In this document: positions 1 through 6,187 of the stretch, piece after piece
How positions within the stretch are numbered: position 1 is the stretch's first letter
How the letters are laid out: every line of letters begins with the position of its first letter
Assembly: GCA_963693635.1 (NCBI GenBank)
Contig: CAVOBC010000241.1
Coordinates: 1-7,398, forward strand
Length of the DNA stretch: 7,398 bases
DNA from: CAVOBC01 sp963693635
GTDB taxonomy: Bacteria > Pseudomonadota > Gammaproteobacteria > Pseudomonadales > Azotimanducaceae
Direction: 5' to 3'
Program-made: the position numbers and the translations under genes
The notes under the pieces: generated by a model
Told to the model about the DNA's origin: nothing
The model's database searches: none
What the model saw: the letters and a program-made list of their open reading frames with translations, nothing else

Positions 1-1
1 G

Positions 2-367
2 CTCACCGCAGGCAAATCACTCGTCATCGCAGGCGGTGAGGCTCTCGCGTATCGTAATTTCGTCGCTCAAATCGGACAAGCCGCAGGCAGTCCAACACAC
101 ATCGTGGGCGTTCCCCGCGCCCTTCTGGCGCTTGCCGGGGCCATCGCTCGCGCCATTCCCGGATTACCCAACGTCAACGGCGCGCAGGTCCTGCGCATGA
201 CCGAAGATCGCTCCTTTGATACCGCTGACAGCCGCGAACTGCTCGGTTTCAAACCCGTTTCCTTCGTACAGGGTCTAAGTCTGTGTGGCGACCGGGATCA
301 CACGTTGACGCGGCTCGCAGCATTGAATCTGCGGGTTACGCCCACATGGCACCCAAGCGGTCAGTAA
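2..367 (+). CDS. NAD(P)-dependent epimerase/dehydratase-like protein, C-terminal fragment
   Basis: An open frame enters from the left edge and ends at TAA 365-367, giving 121 visible residues; the start and the Rossmann cofactor-binding half lie outside the window. The visible part resembles the C-terminal half of extended/atypical short-chain dehydrogenases: an 'IAGGEALAYRNF' stretch (where relatives have a GGE-T-tyrosine motif), a 'VGVPRALLALAGAIAR' helix, then 'RMTEDRSFDTADSRELLGF', matching the family pattern of R-M-x-x-D-x-x-F-D-x-S/A with a closing L-G-F. Known for the family: NAD(P)-dependent epimerisation, reduction or dehydration of nucleotide sugars or related substrates. Substrate cannot be inferred. 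About 29 residues follow the usual family end and look unlike it, so a shifted or extended C-terminus is possible. It is followed after 44 nt by the DUF445 gene on the same strand. Confidence 0.65.
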   Translation, partial: LTAGKSLVIAGGEALAYRNFVAQIGQAAGSPTHIVGVPRALLALAGAIARAIPGLPNVNGAQVLRMTEDRSFDTADSRELLGFKPVSFVQGLSLCGDRDHTLTRLAALNLRVTPTWHPSGQ

Positions 368-411
368 AACAAGCAACCTTCGACAGCCATACAACCAGCC
401 GGGGAAGAGGC

Positions 412-1683
412 ATGACAGCAAACGTGATCGAAGGTGACAAGCGCGCCGATGTCGCACGGATGAAGCGCATGGCGAGCGGGCTCTTCGGGCTCGTCACTGT
501 CATCTATCTCGTCGCCTCGGTCGCCGCAGAGCGGCTGCCGGACATCATCGCGATCGGCTATGTGCTGGCCTTCGCCGAGGCCGCGATGATCGGTGCGCTC
601 GCAGACTGGTTTGCCGTCACTGCGCTCTTTCGACATCCACTTGGCATTCCCATTCCGCACACGGCCATCATCCCCCGGCGCAAGGACGCCATCGCTCGGC
701 AGTTCGGTCACTTTGTGCAATCGAACTTCCTGACGGCGGACGTCATCAGCGAAAAAGTTCGAACCATGCAACTCAGCCGCCGCGTCGCCGACTGGCTGCT
801 CACGGACGACCACAGCCAGATGGTTGCCGAGCAGATAACGTCTGCCGTCGCCTCAGCAGTCACGACCATGGACGATGATCAGATTCAGGCAATGATCGCG
901 CGCAACGTTGAAGCCAAGATCCGTGATACATCGTGGTCGCCCCTCATCGGCGATCTCCTGTCCTTCATTACGAGCGGCAGGCGCCAGCAGGATGTGCTCG
1001 ACGTTGCAGTGAATCTCGGTCTCTTCCTGCTGGAAGATTCGAGCGAAATGCTAAAGGAGAAGGTCGGGAAAGAAACGCCGTGGTGGTTTCCCGACAGCGT
1101 CGACAGCGCGATCTACAACAAGATTGTTCGCAGCGTCTCGAAAATGCTCTACGACATGCAGATGGACGTGCTGCACCCGGTCAGAAAGCGCGTTCTCGCG
1201 ATGATGGATGAGTTGCTGGACAAGATGAAGAACTCGTCGGACTTCCTGGATAAGGAACAGCGGATCAAAGACGAACTGCTCGCCCAGCCCGCGTTCATCG
1301 ACTTCACAAGCTCACTGTGGACTGACATTAAGGCATCCATCATGAAACAGGCGGACGACCCGCACGGTGGTCTGACCCGCGCGATCGCGCAGTCGGCACG
1401 GGGGTTTGCGATGAGCATCCACAACGACCCTGAACTCGCGGGCCGCATCGACGCCCGGGCCGACGACGCAGCGCGCTACCTGATCGACCGATATGGGACT
1501 GATGTTGCCGATCTCATCAGCAACACAATCGAGAAGTGGGACACTGATGCCACGGCCGACCGTATTGAGGCCCAGGTCGGTCGTGACCTGCAGTTCATTC
1601 GCATCAACGGAACGGTCGTCGGGGGTCTCGCTGGCCTCGTGATCCACGCATTGCACCACGTCGCCGTAACGATAGATGGATAG
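412..1683 (+). CDS. DUF445 family membrane protein (YjiN-like)
   Basis: A 423-residue protein, close to the roughly 426 residues of E. coli YjiN. The N-terminus holds two hydrophobic segments (about residues 20-38 and 45-70), and a third lies at the extreme C-terminus (about 398-414). Between them is a long, charged, mostly helical region. Family hallmarks are clear: 'GALADWFAVTALFRHPLG' at 61-78 and 'HTAIIPRRKD' at 83-92. DUF445 proteins are probably inner-membrane proteins; their biochemical role is not established and I do not propose one. I chose ATG 412 because it follows a purine-rich GGGGAAGAGG (401-410) and gives the family length; an upstream in-frame ATG at 283 would add 43 unconserved residues and overlap the preceding gene by 85 nt. 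It is probably co-transcribed with the epimerase-like gene and converges on the crotonase-family gene. Confidence 0.9.
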   Translation: MTANVIEGDKRADVARMKRMASGLFGLVTVIYLVASVAAERLPDIIAIGYVLAFAEAAMIGALADWFAVTALFRHPLGIPIPHTAIIPRRKDAIARQFGHFVQSNFLTADVISEKVRTMQLSRRVADWLLTDDHSQMVAEQITSAVASAVTTMDDDQIQAMIARNVEAKIRDTSWSPLIGDLLSFITSGRRQQDVLDVAVNLGLFLLEDSSEMLKEKVGKETPWWFPDSVDSAIYNKIVRSVSKMLYDMQMDVLHPVRKRVLAMMDELLDKMKNSSDFLDKEQRIKDELLAQPAFIDFTSSLWTDIKASIMKQADDPHGGLTRAIAQSARGFAMSIHNDPELAGRIDARADDAARYLIDRYGTDVADLISNTIEKWDTDATADRIEAQVGRDLQFIRINGTVVGGLAGLVIHALHHVAVTIDG

Positions 1684-1708
1684 ACCGCGGTGGGGCTCGG
1701 GCTAGCTC

Positions 1709-1728
1709 GCGGTGCAGGGATGTACCGC
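1709..1728 (+). terminator. Candidate terminator hairpin behind the DUF445 gene
   Basis: GCGGTGCA (1709-1716) pairs with TGTACCGC (1721-1728) over 8 bp around a GGGA loop, a GNRA-type tetraloop. One pair is G-U in the plus-strand RNA and becomes an A-C mismatch in the minus-strand RNA, so the fold favours plus-strand transcripts. It begins 25 nt after the DUF445 stop and is followed by a pyrimidine-rich run (TATTCTCT, then TTTTCTCT at 1743-1750) rather than a clean U-tract. I infer a moderate intrinsic terminator or 3'-end stabilising hairpin. Confidence 0.45.
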
Positions 1729-1825
1729 TATTCTCTGCGGGCTTTTCTCTGCAAGAAAGTGCGCGAGATGCATGCAAACCAGCTCCCAGGAATTGTCAGG
1801 ATGATAATTTTGGGACAAAAACGAG

Positions 1826-2626
1826 CTAGCGGCCCTTCCAGTCCGGCGTCCTCTTCTCCGCGAACGCCAGCGGACCTTCCCGCGCGTCCTCACTGAATTG
1901 GCGTTTTCGCTCAGAGTCGTAACTTGTATAAAACGCCTGCGGAAGCGGATGGTCTAGGCCCTTCATCGTTGCTTCCTTGGTCGCACGAACCGCGAGCGGC
2001 GCGCATCGTTTGATATCACTGATCCAGCCGTCAACGGTCGACCGAAGGTCCGCTAAAGGTACCACTTCATTAATGAGTCCAAGCTCATAGGCACGTGCGG
2101 CAGTCATGTGTCTGCCAGTCAGCATGAAGCCCATCGCCGGCTTGAGGCCGATCAGGCGTGGCAGTCGATGGACGCCCGCTGCCCCAGCAATCAAGCCCCG
2201 GCGGGGTTCGGGCAAACCCATCTCCACATGATCTGCAGCTACGATGATATCGCAGGACATGGCAAGCTCCAGCCCCCCGCCCAGCGCATAGCCGTTGACC
2301 ATCGCGATCACGGGCTTGGGAAAGTGCCAGCGTTCATACAGCCCCTTCACCTCCTGCCCTTGTGCGGCCCACTTCGCTCGCTGTTCCGGGCTCGCGTCAC
2401 GCTCGACCGATCGATGTTTCAGGTCTGCGCCTGCGCAGAACGCACGTTCGCCCGTGCCCGTGAGGACCGCGATCCATATGTCATCGTTGCGCTCGACCTC
2501 GTCAAAGTGTTGGGACAACTCCCAACGAATCTGAGGGTTAAGCGAGTTCATTGCCTCTGGACGATCAAGCGTTATCCACGCGACCTTGTCGACAATCTCA
2601 AACTTCGTCACTTCAGTTGCGATCAC
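1826..2626 (-). CDS. Enoyl-CoA hydratase/isomerase (crotonase) family protein
   Basis: A 266-residue, full-length crotonase-fold protein. The oxyanion-hole motif 'AFCAGADLK' is at 62-70, and 'NGYALGGGLELAMSCD' at 111-126 carries the second oxyanion glycine and Glu120. 'GLPEPRRGLIAGAAG' at 137-151 carries Glu140. Glu120 and Glu140 match the two catalytic glutamates of classical enoyl-CoA hydratase, so hydration of 2-enoyl-CoA is plausible, but the superfamily also contains isomerases and other acyl-CoA enzymes and the substrate is unknown. The C-terminus 'EGPLAFAEKRTPDWKGR' is typical of acyl-CoA hydratase relatives. The start is GTG (2624-2626), supported by AAGAAGGA six nt upstream and by the family length. 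It lies 37 nt behind ychF on the same strand with no clear terminator between, so read-through from the translation block is likely. No other fatty-acid or aromatic degradation gene is in view. Confidence 0.9.
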   Translation of the reverse strand: MIATEVTKFEIVDKVAWITLDRPEAMNSLNPQIRWELSQHFDEVERNDDIWIAVLTGTGERAFCAGADLKHRSVERDASPEQRAKWAAQGQEVKGLYERWHFPKPVIAMVNGYALGGGLELAMSCDIIVAADHVEMGLPEPRRGLIAGAAGVHRLPRLIGLKPAMGFMLTGRHMTAARAYELGLINEVVPLADLRSTVDGWISDIKRCAPLAVRATKEATMKGLDHPLPQAFYTSYDSERKRQFSEDAREGPLAFAEKRTPDWKGR

Positions 2627-2632
2627 AGTGCG

Positions 2633-2640
2633 TCCTTCTT
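2633..2640 (-). promoter_or_regulatory. Shine-Dalgarno that fixes the GTG start of the crotonase gene
   Basis: On the minus strand AAGAAGGA is followed by six nt (CGCACT) and then GTG at 2626-2624. This strong site at good spacing is the main reason for choosing the GTG, since no ATG lies nearby in frame. Confidence 0.7.
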
Positions 2641-2663
2641 ATACACATTCATTCACATGCGTT

Positions 2664-3755
2664 TTATACATTGAACCGGAAATGGATGACGTCACCATCC
2701 TGCACGCGATATTCCTTGCCCTCAAGCCGCCAGCGCCCCACCTCTTTTGCGCCCTGCTCACCTGAGTTGGTAATGAAGTCGTCGTAGCCAACAACCTCGG
2801 CACGGATGAAGCCGTGCTCAAAGTCCGTGTGGATCACACCGGCCGCCGCGGGTGCGGTCGCCGCCAGCGGAATCGTCCATGCCCGCACTTCCTTCGGTCC
2901 GGCGGTAAAGAAGGTGTGCAGGCCCAACAGTTTGTATCCGGCGCGAATAACCCGGTCAAGGCCCGGCTCGTCCATGCCCATGTCGGCCAAAAAATCCCGG
3001 CGCTCAGCGCCGTCCAGCTCCGCAATTTCTGCCTCCAGCTTGTTGCAGATCACCACAACTTCTGCGCCATCACGCTCGGCGATCTCATTGACAGCACCCA
3101 GCAGCGGGTTGTCCTCAAAGCCACTCTCGTCAACATTGGCGATGTACATCACCGGCTTCATCGTCAGCAGATGCAGGTGATGTACCAGTACTCGCTCATC
3201 GTCAGTCAGTTCAAAGGTGCGGGCCGGCTGCAGCTCATTCATGTGCGCCGCGAGCTTCTGATAAAGATCCGACTCGGCGATCGCCTCCTTGTCACCACTC
3301 TTGGCCACCCGACCCACCCGGTTGATCGCTTTGTCTACTGTTTCCATGTCGGCGAGCGTCAACTCGGTGTCGATCACTTCGATATCGCGGGCCGGATCAA
3401 TCGAGTTGGAAACGTGGATAACGTTCTCATCGACAAAGCAGCGCACAACGTGCGCAATCGCGTCGGTCTCGCGAATGTTCGCCAGGAACTGGTTGCCCAG
3501 GCCCTCGCCCCTGGATGCGCCCGCGACCAAACCGGCAATGTCCACAAACTCCATGCTGGTCGGAACGATCTGCGCCGGTTCGACGATGGCAGCCAAAGCG
3601 TCAAGCCGCATGTCGGGCATGGGCACGATGCCCGAATTGGGTTCTATCGTGCAAAACGGGAAGTTCTCGGCACCAACGGCCGCTTCGGTCAAGGCATTGA
3701 AGAGCGTTGATTTACCAACGTTCGGCAGGCCGACAATGCCACATTTAAACCCCAT
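2664..3755 (-). CDS. ychF: Redox-regulated ATPase YchF (Obg-family, OLA1-like)
   Basis: A 363-residue protein, exactly the usual YchF length. The P-loop 'GLPNVGKST' is at 9-17, followed by the G2 region near 'NFPFCTIEPN' (31-40) and the G3 motif 'DIAGLV' (72-77) running into 'GASRGEGLGNQFL' (79-91). The noncanonical G4 'NVDE' (207-210) replaces NKxD and is the feature linked in this family to ATP rather than GTP preference. His114 in 'ENVIHV' corresponds to the conserved catalytic histidine of the family. A TGS domain fills the C-terminus (about 277-363, ending 'DGDVIHFRFNV'). YchF/OLA1 proteins bind ribosomes and are implicated in stress responses; cytosolic. An upstream in-frame ATG at 3803 would lie inside pth; ATG 3755 gives the conserved 'MGFKCGIVGLPNVGKST' terminus and is preceded by GGAGGAG in the last pth codons. 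Confidence 0.98.
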   Translation of the reverse strand: MGFKCGIVGLPNVGKSTLFNALTEAAVGAENFPFCTIEPNSGIVPMPDMRLDALAAIVEPAQIVPTSMEFVDIAGLVAGASRGEGLGNQFLANIRETDAIAHVVRCFVDENVIHVSNSIDPARDIEVIDTELTLADMETVDKAINRVGRVAKSGDKEAIAESDLYQKLAAHMNELQPARTFELTDDERVLVHHLHLLTMKPVMYIANVDESGFEDNPLLGAVNEIAERDGAEVVVICNKLEAEIAELDGAERRDFLADMGMDEPGLDRVIRAGYKLLGLHTFFTAGPKEVRAWTIPLAATAPAAAGVIHTDFEHGFIRAEVVGYDDFITNSGEQGAKEVGRWRLEGKEYRVQDGDVIHFRFNV

Positions 3756-4333
3756 CACTCCTCCAGTTTGAAGTTGTGCAACTGATTCATCGCGCGCTGC
3801 CAATCACCATTGATGCCTGCTGGCAGTGCGTCGACGGCCGCGTCAATGCAGGCCTCGATGTTGTCGCGATCGACCTTCGGCGTCTTGCTCAACACATGTC
3901 CCTTGACCGCCTGTTTGTCACCCGGATGACCGACACCGATGCGCAAACGGCAGAACGACTGATCACTCGCAAGGGCCGCGGTGATGCTGCGCAACCCGTT
4001 GTGACCCGCCAAGCCGCCGCCCTGCTTGAAGCGCACGACACCAATCGGGAAGTCGATCTCGTCATGCGCAACCAGGATCTCGGCTGCCGGGATCTTGTAA
4101 TACGACGCGACCGCACCGACCGAACGCCCACTCTCGTTCATATAGGTGTCCGGAATCAGCACGCGCAGGTCGACGCCGGCAAACTGAACGTCTGCTAGGC
4201 GACCGTGGAACTTTTTCTCCTTACGGAGTTGGCCACCAAGGCGCTCGACAAACCAGATGCCCGCGTTGTGGCGCGTGTCAGCGTACTGGGCACCGGGGTT
4301 ACCGATGCCAACGATGAGACGCGTTACCGGCAT
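3755..4333 (-). CDS. pth: Peptidyl-tRNA hydrolase
   Basis: A 192-residue Pth, near the 194 of E. coli. It releases peptides from peptidyl-tRNAs that drop off the ribosome, recycling tRNA; cytosolic and normally essential. The active-site residues are all visible: Asn12 in 'GIGNPG', His22 in 'TRHNAG', Met65-Asn66 in 'YMNESG', Asp91 in 'VAHDEID' and Asn112 in 'GHNGLR'. 'FKQGGGLAGHNG' and 'RIGVGHPGDK' (131-140) are family signatures. I chose ATG 4333 because it places 'LIVGIGNPG' as in other Pth proteins; a TTG at 4369 in frame would add 12 unconserved residues. Its Shine-Dalgarno is weak (AAGG about 13 nt upstream), so translation may depend on rplY, which ends 39 nt before. The TGA shares one base with the ATG of ychF. 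Confidence 0.97.
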   Translation of the reverse strand: MPVTRLIVGIGNPGAQYADTRHNAGIWFVERLGGQLRKEKKFHGRLADVQFAGVDLRVLIPDTYMNESGRSVGAVASYYKIPAAEILVAHDEIDFPIGVVRFKQGGGLAGHNGLRSITAALASDQSFCRLRIGVGHPGDKQAVKGHVLSKTPKVDRDNIEACIDAAVDALPAGINGDWQRAMNQLHNFKLEE

Positions 4334-4372
4334 GACTGATGCTGCACCTTCAGTGCCTGTCGACTCCAATTA

Positions 4373-5032
4373 TTAGGCGTCTTCACCTTCGGCGGCATCA
4401 TCGTCTTTGCTCTCGGATTCAGCAGCAGGCGCTTCGTCTTCCGTTTCTGCCCGCGATATGGTCACAGAAACGAGCGCCTGGTCGTGTTCGGGACCTTGCT
4501 GCAATACCGTGATGACGAGGCCATCCGCCAGCGTCAAATCCGTCATGTGCACCGAGTCGCCGAGATGCATCTCGGTCAGGTCGACCTCAATGAACTCGGG
4601 CAGATCGCTGGGCAGGCACGTGATTTCAACGCTCGACAAGAGGTGGTGGATTGCACCGCCTTCCCGTTTGACGCCGATGCAGTTTTCCTCGTTGAGAAAG
4701 TGCAATGGCACCTCAACAGTGATGGTCTGGTCCATGCGCACCCGCAGAAAGTCCGCATGCAGGATGCGGTTCTTGGCCGGATGCCGCTGCACCGCCTTCA
4801 GGATGGCGGCTTCGTCGACGCCCGGCAGCTTGAGCGTGATGACGCGCGACGCGAACGCCTCATTCTCAAGCGCCTTGTGGATATCCTTGTGGGCGATGGT
4901 GAGCGACACGGCGCCGCCGCCCGCCCCGTATATAACTGCTGGCACGAGATCTGCTATTCGACGCAGGCGGCGGCTCGCACCTTTCCCCACGTCCTCTCGC
5001 AGCTCGGCTGTCAGCACAAATTCTTCAGCCAT
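4373..5032 (-). CDS. rplY: 50S ribosomal protein L25, long Ctc/TL5 form
   Basis: A 219-residue L25 of the two-domain Ctc type, not the short, roughly 94-residue E. coli form. The N-terminal domain (about 1-93) carries the 5S rRNA-binding fold, with 'GKGASRRLRR' (17-26), 'VPAVIYG' (30-36) and 'VQRHPAKNRILHADF' (81-95). The C-terminal beta domain (about 98-193) is of TL5 type. A low-complexity acidic tail follows: 12 of residues 196-219 are Asp or Glu. The protein binds 5S rRNA in the large subunit. ATG 5032 starts the conserved 'EFVLTAELRE'; upstream purine-rich GGAG sits 9 nt and AGGT 2 nt before it. The gene lies 49 nt behind prs, across a hairpin, and 39 nt before pth, fitting co-transcription with both. 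Confidence 0.95.
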   Translation of the reverse strand: MAEEFVLTAELREDVGKGASRRLRRIADLVPAVIYGAGGGAVSLTIAHKDIHKALENEAFASRVITLKLPGVDEAAILKAVQRHPAKNRILHADFLRVRMDQTITVEVPLHFLNEENCIGVKREGGAIHHLLSSVEITCLPSDLPEFIEVDLTEMHLGDSVHMTDLTLADGLVITVLQQGPEHDQALVSVTISRAETEDEAPAAESESKDDDAAEGEDA

Positions 5033-5059
5033 GGACCTACTCTCCAGTTACAAGATTCA

Positions 5060-5080
5060 GGGCAATCGCGACCATTGCCC
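5060..5080 (-). other. Perfect hairpin between prs and rplY
   Basis: GGGCAAT (5060-5066) and ATTGCCC (5074-5080) form a perfect 7-bp stem around a 7-nt loop. In the minus-strand transcript it starts one nt after the prs stop codon and ends 27 nt before the rplY ATG. No T-run follows it on either strand, so it does not look like an intrinsic terminator. A role in mRNA processing, 3'-end protection of prs or tuning of rplY is inference. Confidence 0.5.
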
Positions 5081-5081
5081 G

Positions 5082-6050
5082 TTAGAAAAGCGAGGGTTGA
5101 ACCCGCTTGTTGAAGAGCACGCTGAGCGACTCCTCGTTATTGACCCGCCGAATTGACTCGGCCAGCTCATCAGCAATGCTGAGTTGGCGGATCTTGCCGC
5201 TGGCACTGGCGTCAGTATTCAGCGGAATGGTGTCGGTCACCACCAGCTCGTCGAGCGTGGAACCGTTGATGTTGGAAATCGCCTTGCCGGAGAGCACGGC
5301 ATGGGTTGCATAGGCAACCACCCGCCGCGCGCCGTTTTCTTTGAGTGCGGCGGCGGCTGCGCACAAGGTGCCGGCAGTGTCGACCATGTCATCGACCAGC
5401 AGGCAGTCCCGGCCGTCGACATCGCCGATGATGTGCATGACTTCAGACGCATTGGCTTGCGGGCGGCGCTTGTCGATAATCGCGAGGTCTGCGTCATTCA
5501 GTTGTTTGGCGATAGCACGCGCCCTGACGACACCCCCGACATCGGGCGACACAATCATCAGGTTGTCATATTCCTGGCGTTCAATGTCGACCATAAAGAC
5601 GGGCGTCGCGTAGATGTTGTCCACCGGGATGTCGAAAAAACCCTGGATCTGGTCAGCGTGCAGGTCGATAGTGAGCACCCGGTCAATGCCGGCGCCGCTC
5701 AGCATGTCGGCGACGACCTTGGCGGTGATCGGAACCCGCGCCGAGCGCACGCGTCGGTCTTGTCGGGCATAGCCGAAGTACGGCATCACCGCAGTGATGC
5801 GCTGGGCCGAGGCGCGTTGCAAGCAATCGGCAAGCACGATCAGTTCCATCAGGTTGTCGTTGGTCGGCGCGCACGTTGGCTGGACCACAAACACGTCCTT
5901 GCCCCGCACGTTCTCGTGAATCTCGACCGCCACTTCGCCATCGCTGAAACAATCGACCTTGGCCTTGCCGAGTTCAATGCGCAGACGATCAACGACCCGA
6001 CTTGCGAGTTCCGGGTGTGCGTTCCCCGCAAAAATCTTGAGTTCGGCCAC
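5082..6050 (-). CDS. prs: Ribose-phosphate pyrophosphokinase (PRPP synthetase)
   Basis: A 322-residue class I PRPP synthetase, making PRPP from ribose 5-phosphate and ATP for nucleotide, histidine, tryptophan and NAD synthesis; cytosolic. Visible signatures: 'KIFAGNAHPELA' at the N-terminus, 'FSDGEVAVEIHENVRG' (35-50), 'STCAPTNDNLMEL'-like segment at 58-70, the flexible ATP loop region 'YFGYARQDRRVRSARVP' (91-107), His131 in 'TIDLHADQIQGFF', catalytic Lys194 and Arg196 in 'IIDKRRP', and the PRPP loop 'VDDMVDTAGT' (219-228). The last residues 'NKRVQPSLF' extend a few positions past the E. coli end, making it slightly longer than the usual 315. The start is GTG (6048-6050) with GAGG five nt upstream, inside a small hairpin. 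It lies 39 nt behind tRNA-Gln and is probably on a transcript that includes it. Confidence 0.98.
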   Translation of the reverse strand: MAELKIFAGNAHPELASRVVDRLRIELGKAKVDCFSDGEVAVEIHENVRGKDVFVVQPTCAPTNDNLMELIVLADCLQRASAQRITAVMPYFGYARQDRRVRSARVPITAKVVADMLSGAGIDRVLTIDLHADQIQGFFDIPVDNIYATPVFMVDIERQEYDNLMIVSPDVGGVVRARAIAKQLNDADLAIIDKRRPQANASEVMHIIGDVDGRDCLLVDDMVDTAGTLCAAAAALKENGARRVVAYATHAVLSGKAISNINGSTLDELVVTDTIPLNTDASASGKIRQLSIADELAESIRRVNNEESLSVLFNKRVQPSLF

Positions 6051-6051
6051 G

Positions 6052-6064
6052 ATAGCCTCGCTAT
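6052..6064 (-). promoter_or_regulatory. prs ribosome binding site enclosed in a small hairpin
   Basis: On the minus strand ATAGC (6064-6060), GAG (6059-6057) and GCTAT (6056-6052) form a perfect 5-bp stem with a 3-nt loop. The Shine-Dalgarno GAGG occupies the loop and the first base of the descending stem, and the GTG start follows one nt after the stem. Partial masking of the site, together with the GTG, could moderate prs translation; this is inference. Confidence 0.4.
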
Positions 6065-6089
6065 GTTTGAGGATTGCCGGACTTGAAAT

Positions 6090-6165
6090 TGGCTGGGGTG
6101 GCAGGACTCGAACCTACGCATGCAAGGATCAAAACCTTGTGCCTTACCAACTTGGCTACACCCCA
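6090..6165 (-). tRNA. tRNA-Gln(UUG)
   Basis: A complete 76-nt tRNA with encoded CCA (complement of 6090-6092). The acceptor stem TGGGGTG/CACCCCA is perfect with U1-A72, the identity feature of glutamine tRNAs, and the discriminator is G. The anticodon stem CAAGG/CCTTG encloses the loop TTTTGAT, giving anticodon UUG (complement of 6130-6132), which reads CAA and, by wobble, CAG. The T arm GTAGG-TTCGAGT-CCTGC has one G-U pair. The D arm GCC-AAGTTGGTAA-GGC is normal. The 5' end lies 13 nt behind the ispE stop and the 3' end 39 nt before prs. With no room for its own promoter in the upstream gap, it is probably processed from the ispE transcript or started from a promoter inside ispE. Confidence 0.97.
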
Positions 6166-6169
6166 ATTT

Positions 6170-6187
6170 TCGACTGCGTCAACTGCG
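6170..6187 (-). repeat. 9-bp tandem duplication at the ispE stop
   Basis: On the minus strand CGCAGTTGA (6187-6179) is followed directly by CGCAGTCGA (6178-6170), 8 of 9 bases identical. The first copy contains the ispE TGA stop and the second fills most of the gap to tRNA-Gln. It could be a slippage duplication; losing the stop in the second copy shows it is not serving as a tandem stop. Confidence 0.5.

Noticed and set aside
283..411. Longer DUF445 start at ATG 283
   Set aside because: It overlaps the preceding coding frame by 85 nt and adds 43 residues without family similarity, while ATG 412 has a purine-rich ribosome binding site.
1784..1815. Second hairpin in the convergent gap, TCCCAGGA / TTTTGGGA
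   Set aside because: Only 8 bp with two adjacent G-U pairs and a 16-nt loop, without a following T-run; too weak to annotate.
1701..1830. 9-bp inverted repeat GCTAGCTCG (1701-1709) / CGAGCTAGC (1822-1830) framing the convergent gap
   Set aside because: The arms are 112 nt apart, include the crotonase stop codon, and have no target duplication or transposase nearby, so there is no support for an insertion element; chance is likely.
2108..2674. Plus-strand open frame opposite the crotonase gene
   Set aside because: The minus-strand protein has all crotonase motifs over the same stretch; the plus-strand frame has no sensible composition or ribosome binding site.
2814..3710. Long plus-strand open frame (298 codons) opposite ychF
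   Set aside because: It is antisense to a perfectly conserved ychF, shows no recognisable domain, and is typical of the open antisense frames of GC-rich coding DNA.
4334..4369. TTG start for pth at 4369
   Set aside because: It would add 12 unconserved residues ahead of the canonical Pth N-terminus; ATG 4333 gives the family length, although its ribosome binding site is weak.
5184..6086. Long plus-strand open frame (300 codons) opposite prs
   Set aside because: It mirrors prs codon structure, has no family features, and is explained entirely by the opposite strand.
6090..6165. tRNA-Gln as an integration site for a mobile element
   Set aside because: No integrase gene or repeated tRNA 3' end is visible, and both flanks are ordinary conserved housekeeping genes.
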